A DNA stretch of 64,000 nucleotides from Flavobacterium gilvum (GCF_001761465.1 NZ_CP017479.1:1612001-1676000); one strand, 5' to 3'; counted from the stretch's first letter, positions 15,176-25,082 are shown. Notes: a model not told the origin generated them from the letters alone. Translations and numbers: made by a program.

Positions 15176-16804
15176 TTATTCGCCAAGAAACGGATATCTG
15201 TAATCTGTTGGAGTTACAAATGTTTCTTTGATTGTTCTTGGTGAAACCCAACGCAATAAGTTCAATGCAGAACCCGCTTTGTCATTGGTTCCCGAAGCTC
15301 TTGCTCCACCAAATGGCTGCATTCCTACAATGGCTCCAGTTGGTTTATCATTGATGTAGAAGTTTCCTGCAGCATTTTGTAATGCAACTGTTGCTTCCTC
15401 AATGGCGTAACGGTCTTGGCTGAAAACTGCTCCAGTCAAAGCATATTCAGATGTAGTGTCAACCAATTTTAGTGTTTCGGACCATTTAGCGTCTTCATAA
15501 ACATAAATCGTGATTACTGGTCCGAATAATTCAGTTTCCATCGTAGTGTATTTTGGGTTTGTAGTTACGATTACGGTTGGTTCAATAAAATAACCAACAG
15601 ATTTGTCGTAATTTCCTCCAACGATAATTTCGGCATCAGCATCTTTTTTGGCTTGGTCAATATAACTGGCCAATTTGTCAAAAGAACCTTCGTGAATAAC
15701 GGCAGTAATGAAGTTTCCAAAATCTTCTGGAGAACCCATTTTCATAGATTTTACATCAGCAATTAATTGTTCTTTAACGGCAGGCCATAAACTTTGTGGT
15801 ACATAGGCTCTTGATGCGGCAGAACATTTTTGTCCTTGAAATTCAAATGCACCACGTGTGATTCCTGTAGTAACTTGTTTTGGATTGGCACTTGGATGAG
15901 CGATAATGAAATCTTTACCGCCAGTTTCCCCAACAATTCTTGGGTATGTTTTGTAATGGTTGATGTTTGTTCCAATTTTTGCCCAAATATCTTTGAATAC
16001 GTGAGTTGAACCAGTAAAGTGAATTCCGGCAAAATCGCGACTTGCCAAAACTGTATCTGTAATCATTAAAGCATCTCCGAAAACAACATTGATAACTCCA
16101 TCTGGAACACCAGCTTCTTTGAATACATCAATGATAATTTTTGCAGAAAAAACCTGACTGTCACTTGGTTTCCATACTACTACATTCCCCATCATGGCGG
16201 CACTGGCAGGCAAGTTGGCAGCAATTGCAGTAAAGTTGAATGGAGTTATCGCATATACAAAACCTTCAAGCGGTCTGTATTCTAGACGGTTCCACATATC
16301 AGATGCTGATTTTGGCTGGTCGGCATAAATTTGTGTCATGAACTCTACGTTGAAACGTAAAAAATCAATCAATTCACAGGCGGCGTCAATTTCGGCCTGA
16401 TGGATATTTTTGGATTGACCAATCATCGTTGCAGCATTGATTTTTGCTCTGTAAGGACCTGCAATTAATTCGGCTGCTTTTAAGAAAATCGCTGCTCTTT
16501 GTTCCCAAGCCATATTTGCCCATGCGGTTCTGGATTCCAATGCATTTGCAATAGCCTTTTCAATATGTGATTTTTCTGCCAAATGATAGGTTCCTACAAC
16601 GTGTTGATGATCGTGTGGGGCTGTAATATTTTTGGTGTTTCCTGTTTTAATCTCTTCGCTTCCAATATACAGCGGAACATCAATTTTAGAATTCCACATT
16701 TCTTTATACGCTGCTAGAACAGCTGTTTTTTCCGGGGAATTGGGGGCGTAACTTTTTACAGGTTCGTTTACCGCTTTGGGTACGTTGAAAAATCCTTTTA
16801 GCAT
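15176..16804 (-). CDS. pruA: L-glutamate gamma-semialdehyde (1-pyrroline-5-carboxylate) dehydrogenase
   Basis: Oxidises glutamate semialdehyde to glutamate with NAD in proline catabolism. The 542 residues match the long ALDH4-type enzyme found in Bacteroidota and eukaryotes. The general base Glu is in ETGGKD (about 292) and the catalytic Cys in GQKCSAASRAY (about 327). PFNFTAIAANLP and PFGGARASGTND are family signatures. No proline dehydrogenase gene adjoins, so the pathway is split. A -7-like TACTTTTG lies at 16853-16846 upstream. Confidence 0.96.
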   Translation of the reverse strand: MLKGFFNVPKAVNEPVKSYAPNSPEKTAVLAAYKEMWNSKIDVPLYIGSEEIKTGNTKNITAPHDHQHVVGTYHLAEKSHIEKAIANALESRTAWANMAWEQRAAIFLKAAELIAGPYRAKINAATMIGQSKNIHQAEIDAACELIDFLRFNVEFMTQIYADQPKSASDMWNRLEYRPLEGFVYAITPFNFTAIAANLPASAAMMGNVVVWKPSDSQVFSAKIIIDVFKEAGVPDGVINVVFGDALMITDTVLASRDFAGIHFTGSTHVFKDIWAKIGTNINHYKTYPRIVGETGGKDFIIAHPSANPKQVTTGITRGAFEFQGQKCSAASRAYVPQSLWPAVKEQLIADVKSMKMGSPEDFGNFITAVIHEGSFDKLASYIDQAKKDADAEIIVGGNYDKSVGYFIEPTVIVTTNPKYTTMETELFGPVITIYVYEDAKWSETLKLVDTTSEYALTGAVFSQDRYAIEEATVALQNAAGNFYINDKPTGAIVGMQPFGGARASGTNDKAGSALNLLRWVSPRTIKETFVTPTDYRYPFLGE

Positions 16805-16901
16805 AACTTTATAATTTGAATAGTAAGCAATTATATAATTTGCTGCAAAAGTACAACGGAAAGATTTAAATTATACTAAAAATGTTATAATAAAAGTCAA
16901 A

Positions 16902-17288
16902 TTAGTTTAATGCGAAAGGTGCGCACAGTCTAAAAGTGGGTACAATAACCCTGAAAGATTTAGTAGAAGTAAAGTTAATCATATTGAAATAACCTTTCAT
17001 GGCGCCATAAGGCGATGATAGCAAGCATCCAGAACTGTAAGTGTGTTGTTCTCCTGGTTTTAAAACCGGTTTTTTACCAATAACGCCTTCACCATCAACG
17101 TATTCCAAATCGTTTAAGGAGTCGAAAATTTCCCAATGACGAGAAGTGAGTTGTACAGAATCTTTGCTGTGGTTTTCGATGGTGATTTCATAACTAAAGG
17201 CAAAATGTATCTTGTAGTTTTTGAAGTATGTTCCTTCAAAACTAGTCAATACCGTAATTTTTATGCCTCTTGTGATTTGAGAAACCAT
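16902..17288 (-). CDS. apaG: ApaG family protein
   Basis: A 128-residue ApaG: an immunoglobulin-like beta sandwich linked to Co2+ resistance and Mg2+ efflux, biochemical role unclear. It shows ENHSKDSVQLTSRHWEI, the VDGEGVIGKKPVLKPGEQHTYSSGC stretch and SPYGAMKGYFNM, all family hallmarks. It follows the T9SS plug gene in the same direction by about 80 bases. TAGATTTG at 17327-17320 may be its -7 box. Confidence 0.93.
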   Translation of the reverse strand: MVSQITRGIKITVLTSFEGTYFKNYKIHFAFSYEITIENHSKDSVQLTSRHWEIFDSLNDLEYVDGEGVIGKKPVLKPGEQHTYSSGCLLSSPYGAMKGYFNMINFTSTKSFRVIVPTFRLCAPFALN

Positions 17289-17369
17289 GTTAATGAGCGG
17301 ATTAAGTGCTGTATTGCGACAAATCTACAAAAAAAATGAATAATTTATTTAAAAAAAAATTAAAGTTTT

Positions 17370-18623
17370 CTAATTTGTTATATTTAACGAATTTGCTGTT
17401 CCCTTGCCAATTACTTTTTCGTAACGGTCAGCACTTCCTTTGTAGTAAACCAAAACAGTATATTCGTTTTCTGTTTGATAAAAATTTCCGTCAATGGCGT
17501 GTTCCTGATCGATAATTCCTTTGGAGTTTACCGTCAGGTATTGGTAGTTTGTAAATCCTTGTTTGATTAAAACGGCTTTCTCATAAAGACCTTTTTTAGT
17601 GTTGAAATCCATTTTGAATTCTGGGGTTGTGCTATAATTGTTGAACATTCCCACGATGTAAATGGAAGAACTCGGATCTGCCAAAGGTGACGAAAGACTG
17701 AAGTAAACCCAAGAATAATCAGATTCGGTGATGTTGTTTTCTGCGTCAAATTTTCTAATTGTAAAGTTTCCGTTAATGTCCGAATAGTTAGAGTATGGGA
17801 AACTGGATTTGTCATTGTTGGTGAATAAATGTGTATTGTAAATTCCATTATCCGAATTGACAAAACTCACGTAGTTATTGGCATTTTTGATGTCTTTGGA
17901 ATCAAAATTCAAAAATTCATTTCCTGCCCAAAACTGGGTTTCCTTATCGTATTTATAAACATAATTATTGCTGACGGTATATTGCGGAGGAACATTTTTG
18001 ATGGCGGTACAGAATTTTCCGTTTTGAAGCAATAATACTTTTAGGTTTTGCATCGGATTTTGAAATAATATTCGATCTTCTCCTTTGATTTCAATTTCTA
18101 AATTGTGTTTGGCATAAATATCTTTGACGGTTCGGGCTCTTCTGATTTTCAAAGAAACTGGCACTAGGTCTTCGTATAAAACAAAATATCTTTTTGTGAC
18201 TACTTCTTTGTCAGAATTTAAAATGGTAAGTACATAATTACCGCTAAGGAGTAATCTATTCGTGTAATTATTTGGAAGCGATAATTTGTAATGCGTAAAA
18301 ATCTGTAATGTATTGAAAGAGTTTATAGTTTCCTGAATTTTTTGACCATCAAAACCAGAAAGATATTCGCTTTTTGGAATGTCTGTTGGAACCCAATTGT
18401 AATCGCAGTGTGTGATTTCATAATAATAGTCGGCTTCGTTACCAAACAAATCATCAAATTCAAAATTAAATTGATCTCCTAACCGGAAAATCGGAACTAC
18501 GTTTTGATTGTTTTGGGTAAAAGCTGCTGTTTTGATGTTATAAGGAGGTGCAACTTCAATTTGTGTTTGTGCTGTAACTGTAAAATAAAAAAACGAAAGT
18601 AATACTGCGTAGGCTGTTTTCAT
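17370..18623 (-). CDS. Type IX secretion system plug protein (DUF5103)
   Basis: 417 residues with a signal peptide (MKTAYAVLLSFFYFTVTAQ). The family was first named DUF5103; its F. johnsoniae member was identified as the Plug that closes the periplasmic side of the SprA translocon. Recognisable parts are FDDLFGNEADYYYEITHCDYNW (in the N-terminal part), SGNYVLTI, and YIVGMFNNY in the C-terminal half. It links the window to T9SS and gliding, with gldB and gldC at 61-63 kb. No other T9SS gene is adjacent. Confidence 0.85.
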   Translation of the reverse strand: MKTAYAVLLSFFYFTVTAQTQIEVAPPYNIKTAAFTQNNQNVVPIFRLGDQFNFEFDDLFGNEADYYYEITHCDYNWVPTDIPKSEYLSGFDGQKIQETINSFNTLQIFTHYKLSLPNNYTNRLLLSGNYVLTILNSDKEVVTKRYFVLYEDLVPVSLKIRRARTVKDIYAKHNLEIEIKGEDRILFQNPMQNLKVLLLQNGKFCTAIKNVPPQYTVSNNYVYKYDKETQFWAGNEFLNFDSKDIKNANNYVSFVNSDNGIYNTHLFTNNDKSSFPYSNYSDINGNFTIRKFDAENNITESDYSWVYFSLSSPLADPSSSIYIVGMFNNYSTTPEFKMDFNTKKGLYEKAVLIKQGFTNYQYLTVNSKGIIDQEHAIDGNFYQTENEYTVLVYYKGSADRYEKVIGKGTANSLNITN

Positions 18624-18717
18624 TTGTGATGAATGTTCATGAACTGTAAATATACAAATTAACGGAAATTAATTTGAGCTTACCGATGAGTTTAAAAACA
18701 ATCAAAGTTAAATTTAA

Positions 18718-18791
18718 CCATATAAGGAATGTAAGGACATATAAGCTAGGATTTAAATAACAACTTAAATGAACTTATATGCCTTATATGG
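18718..18791. repeat. Intergenic hairpin, CCATATAAGG type, copy 1
   Basis: The arms CCATATAAGG (18718-18727) and CCTTATATGG (18782-18791) enclose a loop containing CTTAAATGAACTTATATG. The same words in inverted order form the hairpin at 22615-22655, so this is a dispersed element. It sits between the SNF2 stop and the plug gene start. Confidence 0.65.
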
Positions 18792-18802
18792 TAAACCTTC
18801 TT

Positions 18803-21709
18803 TTATTCTAAAATAAAACTCAAATTGCTTTCAATCTCGGCGCCAATGAAGTTTTCGTCCAAAAGAGAATCAGATAATAATTTTTTACTTTCCTGCAAGC
18901 GGATGATTTTTTCTTCGACGGTATTTTTGGTGATAAATCGAATCACGTTGACTTTGTTCATTTGGCCAATTCGGTGCGCGCGGCCAATTCCCTGTTTTTC
19001 TGAAAAAGGATTCCACCACGGATCCAGGAAAACTACATAAGAGGCTTTGGTAATGTTGAGCCCAACACCGCCAGCTTTCAAGGAGATGAAAAACAATAGT
19101 GGTTTTTCCTGTTGCTGAAAACGATTCACTTGATATTCTCTTTCGTTTAAAGAGGTTTCTCCCGTGAGCTCACAAAAATCGATTTTGTTTTCTTTGCACC
19201 ACTTTTTATAAAAATCCAAATTGGATGTAAACGAACTGAATACAATTGTTTTCTGGTTTGATTGTACCAAAGTTTCCAAATATTGGGTTGCGGCAATATA
19301 TTTTCCAGAATCCATTTCGGATTTTGAATCAATCATTTTTGGGTGATTGCTCAATTGGCGCAAACGTATCAAAGTGTTGATGATGCTGATTTTGTCAACT
19401 TTATCTCCTTCAGCTTTTAATAGAGAATTGCGTGCTTTGGATTTTTCTTCTTCGTATAGTTTTTCCTGTTCGGGTTCCATTTCGCAATAAAAGATTTGCT
19501 CGGAGAGTTCCGGTAAATCTTTTAAAACTTGTTCTTTGGTTCGTCGTAAAATAAAAGGTGCGATGAGATTTTTTAATTCTAATAAACTGTTTTCGTCCTG
19601 TTTTTTCTCGATTGGGAATTTGTAATTTTCGACAAAAAAAGAATAGCTTCCCAAGATATTTGGATTGATAAATTGCATTTGCGACCATAAATCATCGAGG
19701 GAGTTTTCTATCGGGGTGCCGCTCAATGATATTTTATGGCTGGCTTTTATCTGATTGATTGCCTTGAAAATTTTGGAGTTTTTGTTTTTGATGTATTGAC
19801 TTTCGTCCAAAATCAAATATCTAAAATTGTATTTTTCCAAAATCGAAATATCTCTGGAAACTACAGCGTAACTAGTGAAAATCAAATCGTATTTTTCTAG
19901 TTTTTTCGAAAGCATTTTTCGGTCGTTGCCAATGTATTGCACTCTCCGAAAATGCGGAGTGAATTTTCGGGCTTCGTTGTACCAGTTAAAAACCAAAGAC
20001 GAAGGCAGGACAATCAATGCTTTTAGGTATTCTTTTGGTACAGGAATTTCGTTTCCGAATAAATCAAGCTGAACGTTTTCGGCCTTTTCAAAATCCAATT
20101 GTTCCTGCACTGCAACCAATGTGGATAAAGTTTGCAATGTTTTTCCCAATCCCATATCATCGGCAAGACAAGCGCCCAATCCATTGTTGTAATGTTCCAA
20201 GAGCCATTTAATTCCGTCTATTTGATATGGTCTCAAAGTAGCTTTTACCAAAGGTGAAGGTTGGTATTCGATTGTTTCTTGTGAATTAATTGAGCTTTTT
20301 AGTTGGGGAATATCTTCCAAAACGGCAAAATTGCTTTTTGGCAAAGTAAGATTTCCATTTTGGATTTTTGCCAATTTTGCCATCGGGCCATAAAGCGTCA
20401 TCCATTCGACGGGGATTAAAAAATAGTTACCGTTTGGTAAAAGGAAAAGACGATTTCGGTTTTTTATGTTCGGAATGATTTCGCTGAAACTAAATTCAAA
20501 TGCTTCACAAACCACGGTCATTTTAATGTCAAACCAATCGCTTTTGACATCATTAGAAAATTGAATTCTGACTTTTTTAGTGTCAATTTTCTTGCTGTCG
20601 ATTTTTAAATCTGCAACCGAAAAAACACATGATTCAAGAATTTCCTGATTTTCTATTACCCATTGAATGGTTGCGTAAGGATCTTGTTTTTCTGTTTTTG
20701 GCGAAAGCCCAAACAAACCATTTTCGGTTTTCGATAAACCTAATTCTACTAATTTATCTGCAAATGAAGATTCACTTTCCAAACGTTTGTGTTGAATGAG
20801 TCTGATATTGTTTAAATCGCTTAAATCAATATTCGAATGTGTTTTTTTGGTTGAAGTCGCTTCAAATGAATATCCGTTATAATGGAACGTTAAGTTGAGA
20901 TGATAACTGTTTTTGAAAAAATCCAATACAGGTTGAATTCCGCAGGAAACGATTTTGTTCCTTGTTTCAATTTCAAAACCTGTTGCTGTGATGGCTGCTT
21001 TTCGGGCAATATCTTTGATGAATTTTTCAAAATAGTCCGGCACCAATTTCGACGGAATCTCAACAGATTTTTTCGTCAAAAAAGGAGTGATTTTTTTGGA
21101 ATTGATGTGTTGCAAATGAAAAAGCTTTCGGTCAACGATAATCCAGCCCGGCTCGTCTAAAAGTATTTCAATCGCAACATCTGATGGGTAAAAAACTGTT
21201 TGCTTGTCTTTTAAAGCGAGTGTGTAAGTAATTCCGCTTTCGTGTTTGTCAAAATGGAGTTGCGTTTCTAAGTAATCATTATTGGTTGCAATCTTACTTT
21301 TTCTAAAGTCTTTCTCGATTCCCAAATTCATCGACAACGGAAAGTTCTCTTGTTTTACTCCAACATAAAATTGGTCAAGATTCGTTTTCTTGAACTGTCG
21401 AATACCAAATTCGAGTTTTGAATCTTTGAGTAAATCATCAATGGTTTTGGCAGATTTGCTGTTCTTGCTGAATTTCTTAAAAACCTTTTCGGGTTTTAAA
21501 TCTTCGCAAATAGTCAGTAGTTTTTTGGTACTACCATCCAGATTGTCAAAAACAACACCGAAACTTTCTAAAACTTCGGGGCTTGCTTTTTTGTTTAAAT
21601 AGGTTATTTCCTCCGTCTGTTCGATGATGTATGCCGTTGGGATATAACAATTGAGTCTTTTTTCAAAACTAATGTCAAAACAGAACAGAAAGGAGGGGGC
21701 AATTTTCAA
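18803..21709 (-). CDS. SNF2-family DEAD/DEAH-box helicase
   Basis: A 968-residue bacterial SNF2 ATPase. The N-terminal half (about 1-480) is a variable region without a named motif that I recognise. The ATPase core has the Walker A DDMGLGKTLQT near 515, the Walker B variant DESQYIKN near 636, SLSGTPIEN, and the C-terminal helicase lobe with AGGVGLNITKAS and DPWWNPFSEKQGIGRAHRIGQ. It probably remodels protein-DNA complexes or aids transcription, as RapA-like proteins do. No defence gene adjoins. Monocistronic. Confidence 0.92.
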   Translation of the reverse strand: MKIAPSFLFCFDISFEKRLNCYIPTAYIIEQTEEITYLNKKASPEVLESFGVVFDNLDGSTKKLLTICEDLKPEKVFKKFSKNSKSAKTIDDLLKDSKLEFGIRQFKKTNLDQFYVGVKQENFPLSMNLGIEKDFRKSKIATNNDYLETQLHFDKHESGITYTLALKDKQTVFYPSDVAIEILLDEPGWIIVDRKLFHLQHINSKKITPFLTKKSVEIPSKLVPDYFEKFIKDIARKAAITATGFEIETRNKIVSCGIQPVLDFFKNSYHLNLTFHYNGYSFEATSTKKTHSNIDLSDLNNIRLIQHKRLESESSFADKLVELGLSKTENGLFGLSPKTEKQDPYATIQWVIENQEILESCVFSVADLKIDSKKIDTKKVRIQFSNDVKSDWFDIKMTVVCEAFEFSFSEIIPNIKNRNRLFLLPNGNYFLIPVEWMTLYGPMAKLAKIQNGNLTLPKSNFAVLEDIPQLKSSINSQETIEYQPSPLVKATLRPYQIDGIKWLLEHYNNGLGACLADDMGLGKTLQTLSTLVAVQEQLDFEKAENVQLDLFGNEIPVPKEYLKALIVLPSSLVFNWYNEARKFTPHFRRVQYIGNDRKMLSKKLEKYDLIFTSYAVVSRDISILEKYNFRYLILDESQYIKNKNSKIFKAINQIKASHKISLSGTPIENSLDDLWSQMQFINPNILGSYSFFVENYKFPIEKKQDENSLLELKNLIAPFILRRTKEQVLKDLPELSEQIFYCEMEPEQEKLYEEEKSKARNSLLKAEGDKVDKISIINTLIRLRQLSNHPKMIDSKSEMDSGKYIAATQYLETLVQSNQKTIVFSSFTSNLDFYKKWCKENKIDFCELTGETSLNEREYQVNRFQQQEKPLLFFISLKAGGVGLNITKASYVVFLDPWWNPFSEKQGIGRAHRIGQMNKVNVIRFITKNTVEEKIIRLQESKKLLSDSLLDENFIGAEIESNLSFILE

Positions 21710-21743
21710 ATTTAATTGTTTATATAGATTGGCTTTTTTTTAG

Positions 21744-21789
21744 CCACAAATTACACAAATTAGCACTAATTAATTTATGTAATTTGTGG
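21744..21789. repeat. Intergenic hairpin, CCACAAATTACA type
   Basis: CCACAAATTACA (21744-21755) pairs perfectly with TGTAATTTGTGG (21778-21789). The inner part, AAATTAGCACTAATTAATTT, continues the pairing imperfectly. It fills most of the gap between the methyltransferase and SNF2 genes. Confidence 0.6.
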
Positions 21790-21796
21790 TTAAAAT

Positions 21797-22561
21797 TTAT
21801 TTAAAGCAAACCGGAATGATTTCTCCTTTTGCCAAACAATATTTTTCGACCAATTCGGGTGCTATTTTATTGGTGTAATCTTCCTCGACAACGGTAAAAC
21901 CGATGCTTCTTAATTTGTCAAAATAATCACGCCCATAAATGCGCACGTGGTCGTATTGGCCAAATATTTTGGCGCGTTCTTTTTGGTCGGTAATTGTGTC
22001 GTCTGCAAATGTTGTAGCTCTGTTCAAATCTTGTGGGATTTGAAGAATAGCCATTCCGCCTGGTTTCAAGACGCGATACAATTCCTGCATGGCTTTTGTG
22101 TCATCTGGAATATGCTCCAATACGTGATTACATAGAATTACGTCATATTGATTATCCTCAAAAGGCAAATTGCAAATGTCTGCTTTTACATCCGCCAAAG
22201 GCGAAAATAAATCGGTTGTGGTATAATCGAGGTTCTTTTGCTTGCGGAACAATTTGTAAAAAGCCTGTTCCGGAGCAAAATGCAATACTTTTTTAGGAGC
22301 TGTAAAAAAATCGGTTTGTCCATTTAAGTATAACCAAAGCAAACGGTGTCTTTCTAGTGAAAGCGTACTTGGTGAAAGTACGTTGTTGCGCTGTGTTTCG
22401 TACCCATAAGGCAGGAATGATTTGAAACTTTTTCCGTCAATCGGGTCTGTATAGGTGTCTCCTTTTAGTGAAAAAGCGATAATTGGTTGCGCTAGATAAC
22501 TCATCCTGATTAATAAAGGACGAGGAATTGTGTTGAGTATAAGTTTAAAGAGTTTTTTCAT
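21797..22561 (-). CDS. Class I SAM-dependent methyltransferase
   Basis: 254 residues of the Methyltransf_11 type. The core has VLHFAPEQAFYKLFRKQ in place of the usual glycine-rich motif I, YTTTDLFSPLADVKADICNLPF, CNHVLEHIPDD and LKPGGMAILQIP. The N-terminal part (LFKLILNTIPRPLLIRMSYLAQP) is hydrophobic and basic, which suggests membrane association. Substrate unknown. Monocistronic between two hairpin repeats. Confidence 0.85.
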   Translation of the reverse strand: MKKLFKLILNTIPRPLLIRMSYLAQPIIAFSLKGDTYTDPIDGKSFKSFLPYGYETQRNNVLSPSTLSLERHRLLWLYLNGQTDFFTAPKKVLHFAPEQAFYKLFRKQKNLDYTTTDLFSPLADVKADICNLPFEDNQYDVILCNHVLEHIPDDTKAMQELYRVLKPGGMAILQIPQDLNRATTFADDTITDQKERAKIFGQYDHVRIYGRDYFDKLRSIGFTVVEEDYTNKIAPELVEKYCLAKGEIIPVCFK

Positions 22562-22614
22562 AGGGTTATTACGCAGAGATTCATAAAAGGCATTTTTTCT
22601 TATCTGTCCTTAAA

Positions 22615-22655
22615 TGCCTTATATGGTTTGATAAATTATTTAACCATATAAGGCA
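22615..22655. repeat. Intergenic hairpin, CCATATAAGG type, copy 2
   Basis: TGCCTTATATGGTT (22615-22628) pairs perfectly with AACCATATAAGGCA (22642-22655). The following TTAAGTTCATTTAAG is the complement of a string inside the hairpin at 18718-18791, so the two loci share more than the arms. Confidence 0.65.
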
Positions 22656-22684
22656 ATTAAGTTCATTTAAGTTTTGCCTGTTTG

Positions 22685-23503
22685 TTAAACAACCAAAGGT
22701 ACTTTTCTAAACTCATCTTCTTCATTACTCACAATTCCTAAAGCTTTGTAGATGTAATAGAAAGTCGATAAAATCTCGGGTTTTCCGTCTATGATGGCAA
22801 CATCGTGTTCGAAGTGGGCGCTAGGTTTACCATCAGCGGTGGTGATTGTCCAACCGTCTTTGTGTTGTTTGATGTTTTTGGTACCCATATTAATCATCGG
22901 TTCGATTGCGACAACCATTCCTTCGATTAAAAGCTTTCCGCGACCTCTTTTTCCATAGTTTGGCATCTCTGGATCTTCGTGCATTTTTTGTCCTACACCG
23001 TGACCAACCAGCTCTCGAACCACGCCATAACCATGTGCTTCGGTGTATTTTTGAATGGCGTTCCCAACGTCTTCTACTCGGTTTCCAGCACGTAATTCAC
23101 GGATTCCGACATATAGAGATTCTTTGGTGACCTGAAGTAATTTTTTGGTTTCTGGAGCAACCTCGCCAATTTCAAAAGAATAAGCATGATCTCCGTGAAA
23201 TCCGTTTTTGAAAGCACCACAATCAACCGAAATGACATCACCGCTTTCAAGAGGTTTGTTGTTTGGGATTCCGTGTACCACTTGGGAATTTGGACTCATG
23301 CACAATGAATTCGGGAAACCATAAAGTCCTAGGAAACTTGGTACAGCTCCATGATCCCTTATAAATTCTTCGGCTCTTTTGTCTAGATATAATGTTGTAA
23401 CTCCTTCTTTTATTTCAGAAGCAATCATTCCTAATGTTTTTGATACGATTAACGCACTTTCACGCATTAACTCTATTTCCTCACGGGTTTTTTGAATAAT
23501 CAT
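22685..23503 (-). CDS. map: Type I methionine aminopeptidase
   Basis: Removes the initiator methionine from nascent proteins. The 272-residue protein carries all metal ligands: Asp in SVDCGAF, Asp in FHGDHAY, His in GHGVGQKMHE, Glu in AIEPMIN and Glu in AHFEHDVAI; the substrate His is in QVVHGIPN. Length and order are normal for type Ia. It stands alone, not in the ribosomal-protein operon. TACTTTTG at 23531-23524 may be its -7 box. Confidence 0.96.
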   Translation of the reverse strand: MIIQKTREEIELMRESALIVSKTLGMIASEIKEGVTTLYLDKRAEEFIRDHGAVPSFLGLYGFPNSLCMSPNSQVVHGIPNNKPLESGDVISVDCGAFKNGFHGDHAYSFEIGEVAPETKKLLQVTKESLYVGIRELRAGNRVEDVGNAIQKYTEAHGYGVVRELVGHGVGQKMHEDPEMPNYGKRGRGKLLIEGMVVAIEPMINMGTKNIKQHKDGWTITTADGKPSAHFEHDVAIIDGKPEILSTFYYIYKALGIVSNEEDEFRKVPLVV

Positions 23504-23579
23504 ATTTTCAAATTTTCAGTTTGCAAAAGTACAATTTTAAAATTATTTCTTTATGCGTTGGGTTTGTTTTAATTTTTTC

Positions 23580-23662
23580 TTAACCGCAAAGAACGCTGGG
23601 GAGGCGCAATGTCCGAAAAGCTTAGCGAACTTTGCGTAATTCTTTGTGAACTTTGCGGTTAA
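23580..23662. repeat. Intergenic hairpin, CCGCAAAG type
   Basis: TTAACCGCAAAG (23580-23591) pairs with CTTTGCGGTTAA (23651-23662). The loop repeats the word AACTTTGCG twice. It is related in wording to the hairpin at 11141-11206. It lies between the divergent map and DUF445 genes, so it cannot be a terminator for either. Confidence 0.6.
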
Positions 23663-23707
23663 TTCTAGACTTTAGTCGTAAATTAGCAATAATCAATCTG
23701 TTAGATT

Positions 23708-24964
23708 ATGAGTGCAACTTTAAATGAGCAAAAAAGCCAAAAGGAAAAGGATTTGGATAAAATGAAAAGGAATGCATTTGTTCTTTTGGGGTTTGCGGTG
23801 GTTCTTTTTGTGGTTGCCAATGTTTATAATATGAATTGGCTCAAAGCTTTCAGTGAAGCGGCGATGGTTGGTGGAATTGCTGATTGGTTTGCGGTTGTGG
23901 CGCTGTTCCGACATCCGTTGGGAATTCCGATACCGCACACGGCTTTGATTCCGAATAATAAAGATAAAATTGGGGAGAATCTCGGGAATTTTGTTTCGGA
24001 TGAGTTTTTGACAAGAGAAAAACTGGAAGTTAAAATTGAACAATTTAATGTGGCAATGAAAGCTTCGGACTGGCTACTAGATGAAAAAAACGCAAATCTT
24101 GTAGCTAATTTAATCGTAGAGAATGTGATTCCGGGTGTTTTGAAAACCATTGATGACGATGAAGTAAAACATTTTGTGCAAGCGCAATTTAGTGACAAAC
24201 TTGGGAAATTGAATTTTGCCGAATGGATTGCTCTTGGTTTGGAATCGCTTGCAAAAAGCGAAAAGCAGGAACAATTGGTTACCAATGTTCTGAAAACATT
24301 GATTGTCGAACTACACAATCATAAGCATCTGATTGAAGAAAAAGTAAAGAGTTCTACTCCGTTTTTTTCTTTTGGCTTGGCCGATAAAAAAATAACTGAA
24401 GGTGTTTTTAATGGTTTGTATGATTTTTTGGAACAAGCCAGTTATAAAGATAGTGCTATTCGCAAAAAAATAAATGAGTATTTAATGCAGTTTATTGAGG
24501 AATTGAAAGCTTCAACAGAAATGCAACAGAAAGTAAACGAATTGGTTTTGGCTTTTGCCAATAAAAAAGAAGTACAGGATTATATCAACGGGATTTGGCT
24601 CGAAATCAAAACGGCGATTGCTGCTGATTTGGCTCAAAAAGAAGAATCATCAATTAAAAAAAGTATTGCCAGTATGATTCAGAGTTTTGGCAAAGGAATC
24701 CAAGCTGATTCGTTGATGGTGGAGAAGATTAATTATTTTATCAAAAATGATATGTTGTCAGTGCTTATTAATAATAAAAAAATGATTGGTGATTTGATAT
24801 CTTCTACCGTTAAAAGTTGGGATACTGATGAGGTTTCGAAGAAACTCGAACTAGAAATAGGAAGTGATCTTCAGTACATACGCATTAACGGGACGCTGGT
24901 AGGAGGTTTGGTAGGGCTTTTGATTTATGGGGTAGAATGTGTTTTGCAGAATTTTGTGTTGTAA
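23708..24964 (+). CDS. DUF445 family membrane protein
   Basis: 418 residues. A membrane segment at about 25-42 is followed by FSEAAMVGGIADWFAVVALFRHPLGIPIPHTALIP, the family signature, and a second hydrophobic segment ends the protein (VGGLVGLLIYGVECVLQNFVL). The long middle part is helical and should lie in the periplasm or cytoplasm. Family function is unknown; E. coli YjiN belongs to it. Ends at a strong hairpin shared with the tRNA genes. Confidence 0.88.
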   Translation: MSATLNEQKSQKEKDLDKMKRNAFVLLGFAVVLFVVANVYNMNWLKAFSEAAMVGGIADWFAVVALFRHPLGIPIPHTALIPNNKDKIGENLGNFVSDEFLTREKLEVKIEQFNVAMKASDWLLDEKNANLVANLIVENVIPGVLKTIDDDEVKHFVQAQFSDKLGKLNFAEWIALGLESLAKSEKQEQLVTNVLKTLIVELHNHKHLIEEKVKSSTPFFSFGLADKKITEGVFNGLYDFLEQASYKDSAIRKKINEYLMQFIEELKASTEMQQKVNELVLAFANKKEVQDYINGIWLEIKTAIAADLAQKEESSIKKSIASMIQSFGKGIQADSLMVEKINYFIKNDMLSVLINNKKMIGDLISSTVKSWDTDEVSKKLELEIGSDLQYIRINGTLVGGLVGLLIYGVECVLQNFVL

Positions 24965-24974
24965 ATTTTGGAAT

Positions 24975-25007
24975 AAAAAAAACCTCAAATTTTCATTTGA
25001 GGTTTTT
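24975..25007. terminator. Bidirectional terminator between DUF445 and the tRNA-Gly genes
   Basis: A perfect 13-bp stem (24978-24990 with 24995-25007, AAAAACCTCAAAT) with a TTTC loop. On the plus strand the stem itself ends in five T; on the minus strand the arm and following bases give eight T. It lies directly after the 3' end of the first tRNA. Confidence 0.9.
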
Positions 25008-25009
25008 GG

Positions 25010-25082
<73 letters not shown>

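Noticed and set aside
18803..21709. SNF2 helicase as part of an anti-phage system
   Set aside because: No methylase, nuclease or other defence gene is adjacent; the flanking genes are housekeeping.
25007..25009. Encoded CCA end of the first tRNA-Gly
   Set aside because: The three bases belong to the terminator flank and the identical second tRNA lacks them.
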